A stretch of 8,142 nucleotides of DNA. It comes from an uncultured Ellagibacter sp. Its GTDB lineage: Bacteria > Actinomycetota > Coriobacteriia > Coriobacteriales > Eggerthellaceae. Shown here piece after piece: positions 1 to 5,769 of this stretch (the first letter of the stretch is position 1; each line of letters opens with the position of its first letter). The notes beneath the pieces are model-generated. The model was not told the DNA's origin. It searched no databases and saw only the letters and a list, made by a program, of their open reading frames with translations. Where the stretch lies: assembly GCA_934613165.1 (NCBI GenBank), contig CAKTSW010000049.1, positions 1 through 8,142 of the forward strand, given 5' to 3'. The position numbers were made by a program, and so were the translations under genes.

Positions 1-329
1 CGCTCCATGTAGTCGTAAATCGCAGCGACGATTTCGGACATCGTGTACTCGGAAGCGTCGTATTCGACCCCTTCGAACTCGCGGTGCTCGATACGCGGAA
101 GGCCGAGCGCGCTTTGCCGCGTGTGATGCGTCATGGAATACGACACGATGCCGATCTCCAGTTCGCGCGCGACCTGCTCCATGATCGCCGTTTTCCCGAT
201 TCCCGGCGCGCCCACCAGGAACACCGGCCTTTGATGCACGGGAGATATAACGTACAGCCCCGCGTCGTCCTTCTTCAAGTACGCTTCGACGGTATCCTTC
301 ACCTGCTGCTTCGCGGAAGTGATATTCAT
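1..329 (-). CDS. MoxR-type AAA+ ATPase, N-terminal part (gene cut by window edge)
   Basis: I translated this by hand from the minus strand. It gives 109 codons beginning MNITSAKQQVKDTVEAYL and running off the left edge. Residues about 34-52 contain a Walker A loop, GAPGIGKT, preceded by RPVFLV, as in AAA+ ATPases that bind and hydrolyse ATP. The following segment, about residues 53-80 with SYSMTHHTRQSALGLP, is where MoxR proteins contact partners and substrate. Walker B, sensors and arginine finger lie outside the window. The start is supported by GAAGGG seven bases upstream. The gene follows the VWA gene after 54 nt on the same strand. In the MoxR family the ATPase remodels a client together with a VWA partner (for example RavA/ViaA, CbbQ/CbbO, NorQ/NorD), so the adjacent VWA protein is the expected partner. 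The family assignment is firm for P-loop/AAA+, good for MoxR from context; the client is unknown. Confidence 0.88.
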   Translation of the reverse strand, partial: MNITSAKQQVKDTVEAYLKKDDAGLYVISPVHQRPVFLVGAPGIGKTAIMEQVARELEIGIVSYSMTHHTRQSALGLPRIEHREFEGVEYDASEYTMSEIVAAIYDYME

Positions 330-349
330 GCCGGATCCCTTCTTCTCAA

Positions 350-365
350 ACCGGGCGGCCCCGGT
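350..365 (-). other. Short intercistronic hairpin before the MoxR gene
   Basis: The 54-nt gap between the VWA stop and the MoxR start contains a perfect 6-bp inverted repeat, ACCGGG and CCCGGT, around a 4-nt loop. There is no run of U after it, so it is unlikely to be a terminator. It could tune translation or mRNA stability of the last gene. It may also be chance in GC-rich DNA. Confidence 0.35.
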
Positions 366-383
366 GCTTTCTCGCTGCTCAAA

Positions 384-2036
384 CTACGATGATGCGCCTT
401 TCATGCGTTCAACCGCCGACTCATCGATCACAACCTTCATCGCCCACGGCGGAACGGGAGGAAGCTCTTTGCCCTCGTCGTTCATGAACACGAACGCGGT
501 GTCGTATTCCGGCGGCTTCTCGGGAAATTGCCCGAGTCCGTCCGTGAAATAGATAAGCCCCTTCATATCGATTAATTCTCCCCGTTTTCGCAGATCATCG
601 ATGTAGTCGAAAACTGGCCTGAAATCCGTGCCGCCGAACCCGCGTACGACAAAGCGCTCCATCAGCGCGTCGATCTCGCTCAAATCGGCGATCTTCATAT
701 CGGATTGAACGCGCGTATCGCACTGCACGATGTGGATGTTCACGCCCGTCGCATAGCTTTCCGACTCCTTCAGAATCTCAAACGTATGCTCGATGAACCT
801 GCGCACCAAGTCTCCGCGAACCGACCCCGACGTGTCAATCGCGATAACGAACTCGCGCACACGGTCGGTCTCCTTGTACTCCAGCGGCTCGATGAGGGGC
901 ATGTTCCCGTAAAGGTCCATGCCGTACGTGTAGTAGATGTAGTCGAATTCGTCCTGGTTGAGCAGAATCTCCTCGGTAACGGTCGAGAACTTTCGAAGGA
1001 ACTCCGTGTAGTCGTACGTCTTGCGGTTCGCCACGGAAAGCGCAGCGACAAGGCTCCCCGACTCCTTCCCCCATTCCTTCGAGAACGTCTCGAGGTTCAT
1101 CTCGATTTCCTTCGAGATGTCCTCCCATTCCTTCTCTTCCTGTTCGTAATCAGGGGAATCATCGTCCTGCTCGGGCCGTTCACGCGGTTGCTCTTGGTCT
1201 TCGGCACCGCCCGAATCGGATTCGTCCGACGCATCGGCCTCGTCTGCGTCATCCTCGTCGGCGTCGTCGGGCAGCGTCTGCGCTTTCACCTCCGATGCGG
1301 CGTCGTCGGATAAGCCTTCTTCGGTGCCACCCGCCTCGTTCATATCGAGGTCTTCGTCGGCTGTTCCCGACGACGAATCCACTTCGCTTATCCCGTCGTC
1401 AGGATCGGGAGACGCCACGCTTTTCTCATGCTTGTCGTTGTTGACCGGCCAAGCTCCATGCTCGTCACGTTCGAACAGATCGCGCCACTCGTTGAGCACG
1501 CTCCGGCTCATCCCGCGATAAGGCTGCCCATCCGGCGTCTGCATCAGGCCCTTCACCAGGCCGTATACCTTATTCGGAAGCAAACCGCCCAAAAGCATCT
1601 TCAGCTTGTCGATCACCTCGCGGCGCTTCGCGTCGTCGGTGCTTTCGAATCGGTTCCCGCACATATCCATCGCGACGTTCTCCACGATGATGTCGCAGGC
1701 GAGGCTCCATGCCTCTTTATGGTTGTGGTTCTTATCGAACGGATGCCGGAACACGCAATGCATGACCATGTGAAGGTAATCGCGAACGAGCTCGTCGAAC
1801 GATTCGTCGAACCTTGCGATCACGCGGGGCGGATCGATGGCGACGCGTTTCGCGTCGGTCGCAAGAGCGTACCGTGCGCCAGCGCGAAAAGGATCGAGCT
1901 CCATGCGCCAAAGAGCCAGGTCGAGAAAGCGGAATTTGAGCATCAACTGCACGCGGCACTCTTCGACGATATCGCGCGCCAGCTCGTCCTCTCGCTGCCG
2001 CCTTTGCATCTTCGCGTCGAGGATTCCCTCGTCCAT
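384..2036 (-). CDS. DUF2201-type pseudo-metallopeptidase / VWA-domain protein, MoxR partner
   Basis: This is a 550-aa protein in three parts. The N-terminal part, about residues 10-200, resembles the putative metallopeptidase domain of DUF2201 proteins. Its zinc-type motif reads HMVMHCVFRH (residues 89-98), so both histidines of HExxH are kept but the catalytic Glu is Met90. A strongly acidic, low-complexity linker follows at about 205-305. The C-terminal part, about 394-545, is a von Willebrand A domain with a complete-looking MIDAS: DTSGS at 401-405, Thr470 in GGTDF, and Asp499 in YFTDG. VWA domains bind a metal ion and a protein ligand; with MoxR ATPases they form chaperone or cofactor-insertion pairs. 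No signal peptide is seen, so it is probably cytoplasmic. GGAAGGAG lies 6 nt before the ATG and touches the stop codon of the LRR gene, suggesting translational coupling. The VWA call is firm; absence of peptidase activity is inferred from the motif. Confidence 0.9.
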   Translation of the reverse strand: MDEGILDAKMQRRQREDELARDIVEECRVQLMLKFRFLDLALWRMELDPFRAGARYALATDAKRVAIDPPRVIARFDESFDELVRDYLHMVMHCVFRHPFDKNHNHKEAWSLACDIIVENVAMDMCGNRFESTDDAKRREVIDKLKMLLGGLLPNKVYGLVKGLMQTPDGQPYRGMSRSVLNEWRDLFERDEHGAWPVNNDKHEKSVASPDPDDGISEVDSSSGTADEDLDMNEAGGTEEGLSDDAASEVKAQTLPDDADEDDADEADASDESDSGGAEDQEQPRERPEQDDDSPDYEQEEKEWEDISKEIEMNLETFSKEWGKESGSLVAALSVANRKTYDYTEFLRKFSTVTEEILLNQDEFDYIYYTYGMDLYGNMPLIEPLEYKETDRVREFVIAIDTSGSVRGDLVRRFIEHTFEILKESESYATGVNIHIVQCDTRVQSDMKIADLSEIDALMERFVVRGFGGTDFRPVFDYIDDLRKRGELIDMKGLIYFTDGLGQFPEKPPEYDTAFVFMNDEGKELPPVPPWAMKVVIDESAVERMKGASS

Positions 2037-2049
2037 CGCTCGCTCCTTC

Positions 2050-4359
2050 CTACAGCTCGAAATCGAACGCGTCCAGCTCGAAGAAGCGGCGCTTCACCTC
2101 GAGCAGATGCCCCGTCATCGCGGCATCGCGAATCGACGAAACGTCCTCTATCACGCCGTCGATCGTGTCTTGCGTGAGAAATCCCAGCTCAAGCAAATCA
2201 TCAATCGCGAGCCGATCATCATGCCGCGCGATATCGACGCAAATCGCCCCGAGTTTGTTCCGCAGTATCCGCTCCATCATGCTCCTGTTGCTGGCATTGA
2301 GGCACACCGGGTCCTTGAGTCGCGCAACGATGAGCTTGCATTGCTCGTATGCACCGAGCCGCCCATCTTCCTTCGCGTCGTAATTGTTTCCCGCAACGAC
2401 GGTGTTGTCGTAATGCTCGTACAGCGATTCGATGCTTACAGTCTCAGAGCTGTTGAAGGCAAGTTGAATCTGCTGAATGCTTCGATCGACCGCAGGGAAA
2501 CGAAATTCGACGAACGGCCTTCCCTCGAAAGGCTGCTCGTCCAAATCGACATGGATAAGATCGAGATAGCAGTTGAACGACAGACCCCTCATACCAACCT
2601 GTTTGACACGGTCGGAAAGGTACAGCTCGCGCGCGCTTCGAACCCCGTTGAAGGCGTACGGCGCAATCGAGACGACGTCCTTCGGAATGCGAATCACATC
2701 GTTTTCCCCGGCATACAGAACGACTCGAAGCCTTCCCGCCGACCAGTGTTCGAGCAGCATCCCCGAATCGGCGTGATATTTCTCATTGCCCTCTTCAACC
2801 TTCACGCTCTTCATGCTGGGCCTGTTCCGCCCATTATGCGCGCCCAACGAAACGAACGCGTTTTCCCCTATTTCCGTAAGAGATCGGGGAATGCTAAGCG
2901 ATTCGATGGATGCGTCGAGAAAAGCTTCCACGCCGACCGATTCGAGTTTCTCAGGGAGCGGAGCCGACACTAAACTGTGGCATCCCTTGAAGGCGCCATC
3001 TCCTATCTTAACCATGCTTTCCGGGAACGAAACGCTACGAAGACTCGTATGCTTCTCGAACGCGCGCGCCGCGACTTCGACGGTTCTCTCGGGAATGCGG
3101 AACGTTTCGACCTCTTCGTCCATCGCATAGATCAACACCACGCCCTCAGCGCCGTTTCGATACAGTCCACCCTGCTCATCGAGCCAAAGCTTGCTAGCCC
3201 CTTCCTCGATTCGGCACGTTGCTCCTTCACCCGAAAACGTCAACCCGCATCGAGTAGCAAGCGGGTACTGCAGCTCCTCGATCGAGGCAGGGATGACCAA
3301 TTCAGAAAGTGCGGTCGAGGAGAACGCATCCGCCTCAATCCGCAGCAACCCCTCATTCAAGTGAATGCGCGAAAGCTCAGCGCAGTCGAAAAAGGCCCGC
3401 ACCCCTATCGACTGAAGGCTTCGTGGGGCCTTGAATTCCGAAAGGGAGGTATGGACGAAAGCGTAAGGCCCGATTTCCTTAAGGCCGTCCGGTAGCGAAA
3501 TGCTCTGCAGACCGCGAAACGAGCTCATCCCCTTCCGCTCGATCTTAACGCATGACGGCGCGACGTCGTACGACGCGACGGGAACAGCAAGAGCAACAAG
3601 AACACTGCCCGAAATATCGTAGAGTGCGATGCCGTCGGTTACGATATAGGGGTTATCGGAAGAGACGATGATCTCGGTAAGCTTGCTTTTAGCGAACGCG
3701 CCTGGCTCGACTTCACAGGCCGCCGACCCGATTACAAGTTTCTCAAGTCCGGGGATATCGAATATTTGGGGCGTTATCTTCCGCAACAGCCCCGGTAAGA
3801 CAAGTTGACGAAGGGACGAGCAACCGCGGAACCAATCCGAGCTGAATTCCGCCACCCCACTAGGAAGAACCGCAGTCGTAAGAGCAGTATCACCACGAAA
3901 CGCGCAACCGCCGACTGCTTTCACCGTATCCGGAACGACGATTGATGTCACATCGGGCAGATACGCAAGAGAATCGGGTGCCAGCGAAACAACGGGAAGG
4001 CCATGAAGCTTAGACGGAACGTTCAACGCGTTCACGTTGGGGGTGCACCCCTCGATCCGAATCTCCTTGCCGTCGAGTACCGAATAACGCCATACCGTCC
4101 CCTCGGCATCGCGTTCCTCGCCCGTCGTGCTCACGCGAGCAGCTTCAAGCTCCGCAGCCTTTTTGACCGCATCATGATAGGCTCTGATTCTCTCCTCTGA
4201 CGCGAGCACCTGCTCTCGCGTCGCATTCGCATCATTCAAAGGCATAGGAGTGAAACCCCCGAAACTCACATCGAGATCGCGCACGTTAAGCGCCTTGTTC
4301 CGGTTTATCGGCGCAGTATAACGTCCAGTCTTGGGAACAGCTTGCAGCATTGCGTCCAT
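2050..4359 (-). CDS. Intracellular BspA-type leucine-rich-repeat protein
   Basis: This is a 769-aa protein built mainly of LRR_5 (BspA/TpLRR) repeats of about 23 residues. Units such as DGLKEIGPYAFVHTSLSEF (about 291-309), EGLLRIEADAFSSTALSELVIP (336-357) and KLESVGVEAFLDASIESLSIP (471-491) show the L..I...AF pattern. Repeats span roughly residues 95-610, with irregular islands at about 235-265 and 365-415. The N-terminus has no signal peptide or anchor, and a short helical charged stretch lies at 45-80. This differs from classical BspA proteins, which are secreted. The repeat-free C-terminus (about 640-769) is helical and ends in a segment (about 715-762) resembling the ankyrin-like tail I recall on cytoplasmic LRR and VWA proteins of Firmicutes and Coriobacteria. 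The start ATG has GAGG six bases upstream. It is first in an operon with the VWA and MoxR genes, so a protein-recognition or scaffold role for that machine is inferred. The LRR call is firm; the ligand is unknown. Confidence 0.92.
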   Translation of the reverse strand: MDAMLQAVPKTGRYTAPINRNKALNVRDLDVSFGGFTPMPLNDANATREQVLASEERIRAYHDAVKKAAELEAARVSTTGEERDAEGTVWRYSVLDGKEIRIEGCTPNVNALNVPSKLHGLPVVSLAPDSLAYLPDVTSIVVPDTVKAVGGCAFRGDTALTTAVLPSGVAEFSSDWFRGCSSLRQLVLPGLLRKITPQIFDIPGLEKLVIGSAACEVEPGAFAKSKLTEIIVSSDNPYIVTDGIALYDISGSVLVALAVPVASYDVAPSCVKIERKGMSSFRGLQSISLPDGLKEIGPYAFVHTSLSEFKAPRSLQSIGVRAFFDCAELSRIHLNEGLLRIEADAFSSTALSELVIPASIEELQYPLATRCGLTFSGEGATCRIEEGASKLWLDEQGGLYRNGAEGVVLIYAMDEEVETFRIPERTVEVAARAFEKHTSLRSVSFPESMVKIGDGAFKGCHSLVSAPLPEKLESVGVEAFLDASIESLSIPRSLTEIGENAFVSLGAHNGRNRPSMKSVKVEEGNEKYHADSGMLLEHWSAGRLRVVLYAGENDVIRIPKDVVSIAPYAFNGVRSARELYLSDRVKQVGMRGLSFNCYLDLIHVDLDEQPFEGRPFVEFRFPAVDRSIQQIQLAFNSSETVSIESLYEHYDNTVVAGNNYDAKEDGRLGAYEQCKLIVARLKDPVCLNASNRSMMERILRNKLGAICVDIARHDDRLAIDDLLELGFLTQDTIDGVIEDVSSIRDAAMTGHLLEVKRRFFELDAFDFEL

Positions 4360-4405
4360 GCTTGTCCTCGATACCTCTTCGCTTCAGCTGAAAGTAGTTT
4401 CTCTA

Positions 4406-4421
4406 GCGCACCATAGTGCGC
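4406..4421 (-). promoter_or_regulatory. Inverted repeat upstream of the LRR-VWA-MoxR operon
   Basis: GCGCAC and GTGCGC form a perfect 6-bp inverted repeat around a 4-nt centre. It lies about 46-62 bases upstream of the LRR start codon, in the only gap where a promoter for that operon could sit. It could be an operator or a leader hairpin. I could not find a convincing -35/-10 pair nearby, so the promoter itself is not assigned. Confidence 0.4.
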
Positions 4422-4432
4422 CTAAAAGCACA

Positions 4433-4461
4433 TCGAGCCCGCCGTAAAACGACGGGCTCGA
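4433..4461 (-). terminator. Probable weak terminator after the 109-aa gene
   Basis: A 13-bp stem (TCGAGCCCGTCGT with ACGGCGGGCTCGA on the minus strand, one G-U pair) closes a UUU loop 13 nt after the stop codon of the 109-aa gene. The U-rich stretch CUUUU begins only five bases past the stem and is short, so this may be a leaky intrinsic terminator or a 3'-end stabilising hairpin. It separates the orphan gene from the LRR operon. Confidence 0.55.
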
Positions 4462-4474
4462 AAAGGGAAAAGGA

Positions 4475-4804
4475 CTAGTAACGCGGAGAACCCGCCGGGT
4501 CAAGACGACGACGAGGCGAAATCTCATCACCGTACATGATGCAATAACGAACGCCCTTCAGGGTTACGTACAAGCACGCGATTTCATGCTTGCCGCCCTT
4601 GTTGAAAACCTCATACGTGAGCATTTCGCGATCGATCATCGGCTGATACAGCTCGCTTCCCTCGATCTTCTCAAGAAGGATGTTCGTTGCCTCACGGCCG
4701 AGCTCGTCTTGCTTCAAGGCGATGTTGTAAAGAATGTCTTCCTGTTCCTTGGTAAGGCGGCCAAGTTCTTCAACCTCTGCGAGAATATCGTCTTCCGTTG
4801 CCAT
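4475..4804 (-). CDS. Hypothetical 109-aa protein, own transcription unit
   Basis: I do not recognise the family. The first half (about residues 3-50) is charged and should be helical (DILAEVEELGRLTKEQEDILYNIALKQ, given here as an overall Glu/Leu-rich pattern), suitable for a coiled coil. The second half (about 55-92) alternates hydrophobic residues as in beta strands, around EVFNKGGKHEIACLYV, and contains Cys77 and Cys88. The tail is basic (SPRRR at 96-100) and Pro/Gly containing. There is no signal peptide or membrane segment. GGAGGG lies 10 nt before the ATG. The gene is bounded by a strong terminator upstream and a hairpin downstream, so it is probably monocistronic. Codon use is ordinary for a real gene, and the reading frame, RBS and promoter together make it credible. 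A small cytoplasmic adaptor or regulator is only a guess. Confidence 0.75.
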   Translation of the reverse strand: MATEDDILAEVEELGRLTKEQEDILYNIALKQDELGREATNILLEKIEGSELYQPMIDREMLTYEVFNKGGKHEIACLYVTLKGVRYCIMYGDEISPRRRLDPAGSPRY

Positions 4805-4855
4805 TACGCGAAAACCCTCCGTTCGGTGTTATGACGAAATGCCATAGTGTCATCG

Positions 4856-4878
4856 TGCTAACAAACATGATTTTAGCA
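4856..4878 (-). promoter_or_regulatory. Extended -10 promoter inside a 6-bp dyad (possible operator)
   Basis: On the minus strand TGCTAAAAT (4870-4878) matches an extended -10 element (TGnTAtAAT with one change). The best -35 match at 17-nt spacing, GAGATA, is poor, as is common when the extended -10 is present. The same bases form one arm of a dyad, TGCTAA-N11-TTAGCA (4856-4878), with the second arm just downstream near the expected start site. A repressor binding there would block the promoter of the 109-aa gene. Transcription would give a leader of roughly 60 bases. Confidence 0.45.
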
Positions 4879-4952
4879 TAGGGCATTTAGACTATCTCCA
4901 GTTCAGAGCGAAGTAGAACACATCCGCAAACCGTGTTCCGGTTGCAAGACGC

Positions 4953-4988
4953 AAAAAAAAGAACCCCTTCGCGAACGAAGAGGTTCTT
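4953..4988 (-). terminator. Strong intrinsic terminator of the molybdoenzyme operon
   Basis: The minus-strand RNA forms a 13-bp stem, AAGAACCTCTTCG paired with CGAAGGGGTTCTT (one U-G pair), around a UUCG tetraloop. It is followed directly by a U tract, eight U in a row counting the two at the stem base. It lies 48 nt after the stop codon of the 91-aa gene. These are the textbook features of a rho-independent terminator, and it marks the end of the operon. Confidence 0.95.
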
Positions 4989-5036
4989 ATAACGAGCTTG
5001 CTGTAGGCCCCTAGAAAAACATTCCCCAGAAAGGAA

Positions 5037-5312
5037 TTAGATGCCGTTGTAGCCCTTCGAAGGATCGGAGTCGCCAACGCCATTAGCGGTGTCGCCAGCT
5101 TCGTTGCCGGTACGCTTCGTCGAGGTGTAGCCACCCCAAGCGCGAGCAATGAACTTGTCCTTCACGAAGAAGATCTGAGCCTTCATGAGGTCAGCCTGAG
5201 CAATACCGTGGTCAGCGAGAACCTCGTCCTTGCTCTTGCCCTCTGCGAGGCCAGCGTTCAGCTCCTTAGCAGCCTCGGCTGCGTCGAGCTCAAAAAACTC
5301 ATCGCGGGTCAT
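5037..5312 (-). CDS. Hypothetical 91-aa protein, third gene of the molybdoenzyme operon
   Basis: I do not recognise this family. The product begins MTRDEFFELDAAEAAKELNA. The first 50 or so residues should be helical, and KDEVLADHGIAQADLMKA (28-45) has the look of a helix-turn-helix: Ala-rich helix, Gly turn, second helix. A short aromatic stretch follows (FIARAWGGY, 54-62), then a polar Gly/Asp/Ser-rich tail (65-91) likely to be disordered. It has no cysteine, no membrane segment and no signal peptide. The start at 5312 is set by AAGGAGGG five bases upstream. A longer form beginning at 5384 would read through the intercistronic hairpin and lacks an RBS. Codons are of the high-expression type, as in the two enzyme genes before it, and the strong terminator lies after it. 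It may be an assembly factor, a small extra subunit or a local regulator; none is shown. Confidence 0.85.
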   Translation of the reverse strand: MTRDEFFELDAAEAAKELNAGLAEGKSKDEVLADHGIAQADLMKAQIFFVKDKFIARAWGGYTSTKRTGNEAGDTANGVGDSDPSKGYNGI

Positions 5313-5317
5313 GTTAT

Positions 5318-5325
5318 CCCTCCTT
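5318..5325 (-). promoter_or_regulatory. Ribosome binding site fixing the 91-aa gene start
   Basis: AAGGAGGG is a near-perfect Shine-Dalgarno sequence five bases before the ATG at 5312. It argues for independent, efficient translation of the third gene, despite the gap and hairpin that separate it from the small-subunit gene. Confidence 0.9.
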
Positions 5326-5340
5326 ATTGGTCTTTCACAC

Positions 5341-5377
5341 GATACAGTGGCCGCTTGTTGCGGCGGCCACCGATATC
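5341..5377 (-). other. GC-rich intercistronic hairpin between small subunit and 91-aa gene
   Basis: A perfect 8-bp stem, GTGGCCGC with GCGGCCAC, encloses an 8-nt loop. A further 4-bp GATA/TATC pairing flanks it after a small internal loop. The minus-strand sequence after it (TGTGAAAGACC) lacks a U tract, so termination here is unlikely. It sits in an 81-nt gap and probably protects the upstream message or sets the ratio of subunits to the 91-aa protein. Confidence 0.65.
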
Positions 5378-5393
5378 TTAACACATTAAAGAG

Positions 5394-5753
5394 TTACAGC
5401 TGGAAGAGAACCATCGGACGATCGAACTCTGCCATCTTGGCGACCATCTCTTCGACGGTACCGTAGTACATCGAACCAGACTCGTCAACCTGCACAGCGA
5501 GCGGACGCTGGCCGGCCTTGTCGCCGTTGGTGCCCCAATGCTCAGAGAAGATCGAAGTCGGGCAGGGGATGTAGAACCATTCCCAAGCGTCGCCGTCGTT
5601 GCCCTCGCCCTTCTTGAACGGGCCAACCTGAACTTCCTTGATACCGAACTGTTCGAGAGGAAGGCCAAGCTCTTCTTTGCAGCCGATCTCAGCGGCATGG
5701 TTGCCGGAGTAGTACGTGTAGTCAACGAGAAGTGCGTACTTCTGATCTGCCAT
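5394..5753 (-). CDS. Ferredoxin-like small subunit with cluster cysteines lost
   Basis: This 119-aa protein follows the plan of the short DmsB/NrfC-type four-cluster ferredoxin subunits that partner DMSO-reductase-family enzymes. Recognisable framework pieces are YALLVDY (6-12), CKEELGLP (25-32), FGIKEVQVGPF (36-46), WEWFYIPCPT (57-66) and SMYYGTVEE (94-102). Compared from memory with the usual DY.YCTGCH.CE.AC motif, the first three cysteines are Tyr15, Asn18 and Ala21, and only Cys25 remains. The next pair after YIPxPT is Phe69 and His72. The last motif, CVxHCxxxC before MYYG, is Ala86, Asp90 and Ser94. Cys64 is the only other cysteine. It can hardly hold [4Fe-4S] clusters, so a structural or allosteric role on the large subunit is inferred. 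It starts 16 nt after the large-subunit stop. The reading frame is intact, with good codons, so it is not a pseudogene. It is close to family length, at the short end. Confidence 0.87.
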   Translation of the reverse strand: MADQKYALLVDYTYYSGNHAAEIGCKEELGLPLEQFGIKEVQVGPFKKGEGNDGDAWEWFYIPCPTSIFSEHWGTNGDKAGQRPLAVQVDESGSMYYGTVEEMVAKMAEFDRPMVLFQL

Positions 5754-5761
5754 TAATGCCA

Positions 5762-5769
5762 CTTCCTTT
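5762..5769 (-). promoter_or_regulatory. Ribosome binding site deciding the small-subunit start
   Basis: AAAGGAAG abuts the large-subunit stop codon and lies 8 nt before the ATG at 5753. The alternative GTG at 5762 would sit on top of it, so the ATG is preferred. The arrangement suggests coupled translation of the two subunits. Confidence 0.8.

Noticed and set aside
705..1313. A 202-codon plus-strand frame with Leu/Val-rich stretches resembling membrane segments
   Set aside because: It mirrors the acidic GA-rich linker of the VWA protein read antisense; hydrophobic codons are the complement of Asp/Glu codons. No RBS was seen.
1428..2177. A 249-codon plus-strand frame
   Set aside because: It is fully antisense to the VWA gene and the LRR 3' end, with low-complexity composition and no recognisable family.
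1837..2973. A 378-codon open frame on the plus strand opposite the LRR and VWA genes
   Set aside because: It is antisense to two well-supported genes, rich in Arg, Ser and Ala, has no domain, and arises from GC-biased codon positions on the other strand.
2050..4359. LRR gene as a secreted BspA-like adhesin
   Set aside because: No signal peptide, sorting motif or membrane segment is present, and it is coupled to cytoplasmic MoxR/VWA genes.
4411..4849. Shared octamer CCATAGTG upstream of both the LRR operon (4411-4418) and the 109-aa gene (4842-4849)
   Set aside because: A shared 8-mer between two gaps of this size is fairly likely by chance, and the match does not extend beyond eight bases.
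5313..5384. Longer form of the 91-aa protein starting at 5384
   Set aside because: The added residues are translated from the intercistronic hairpin and lack an RBS, while ATG 5312 has a near-perfect one.
5394..5753. Small-subunit gene as a decaying pseudogene
   Set aside because: The frame is intact, framework residues are kept, the RBS is good and codons match the neighbouring expressed genes; loss is confined to cluster ligands.
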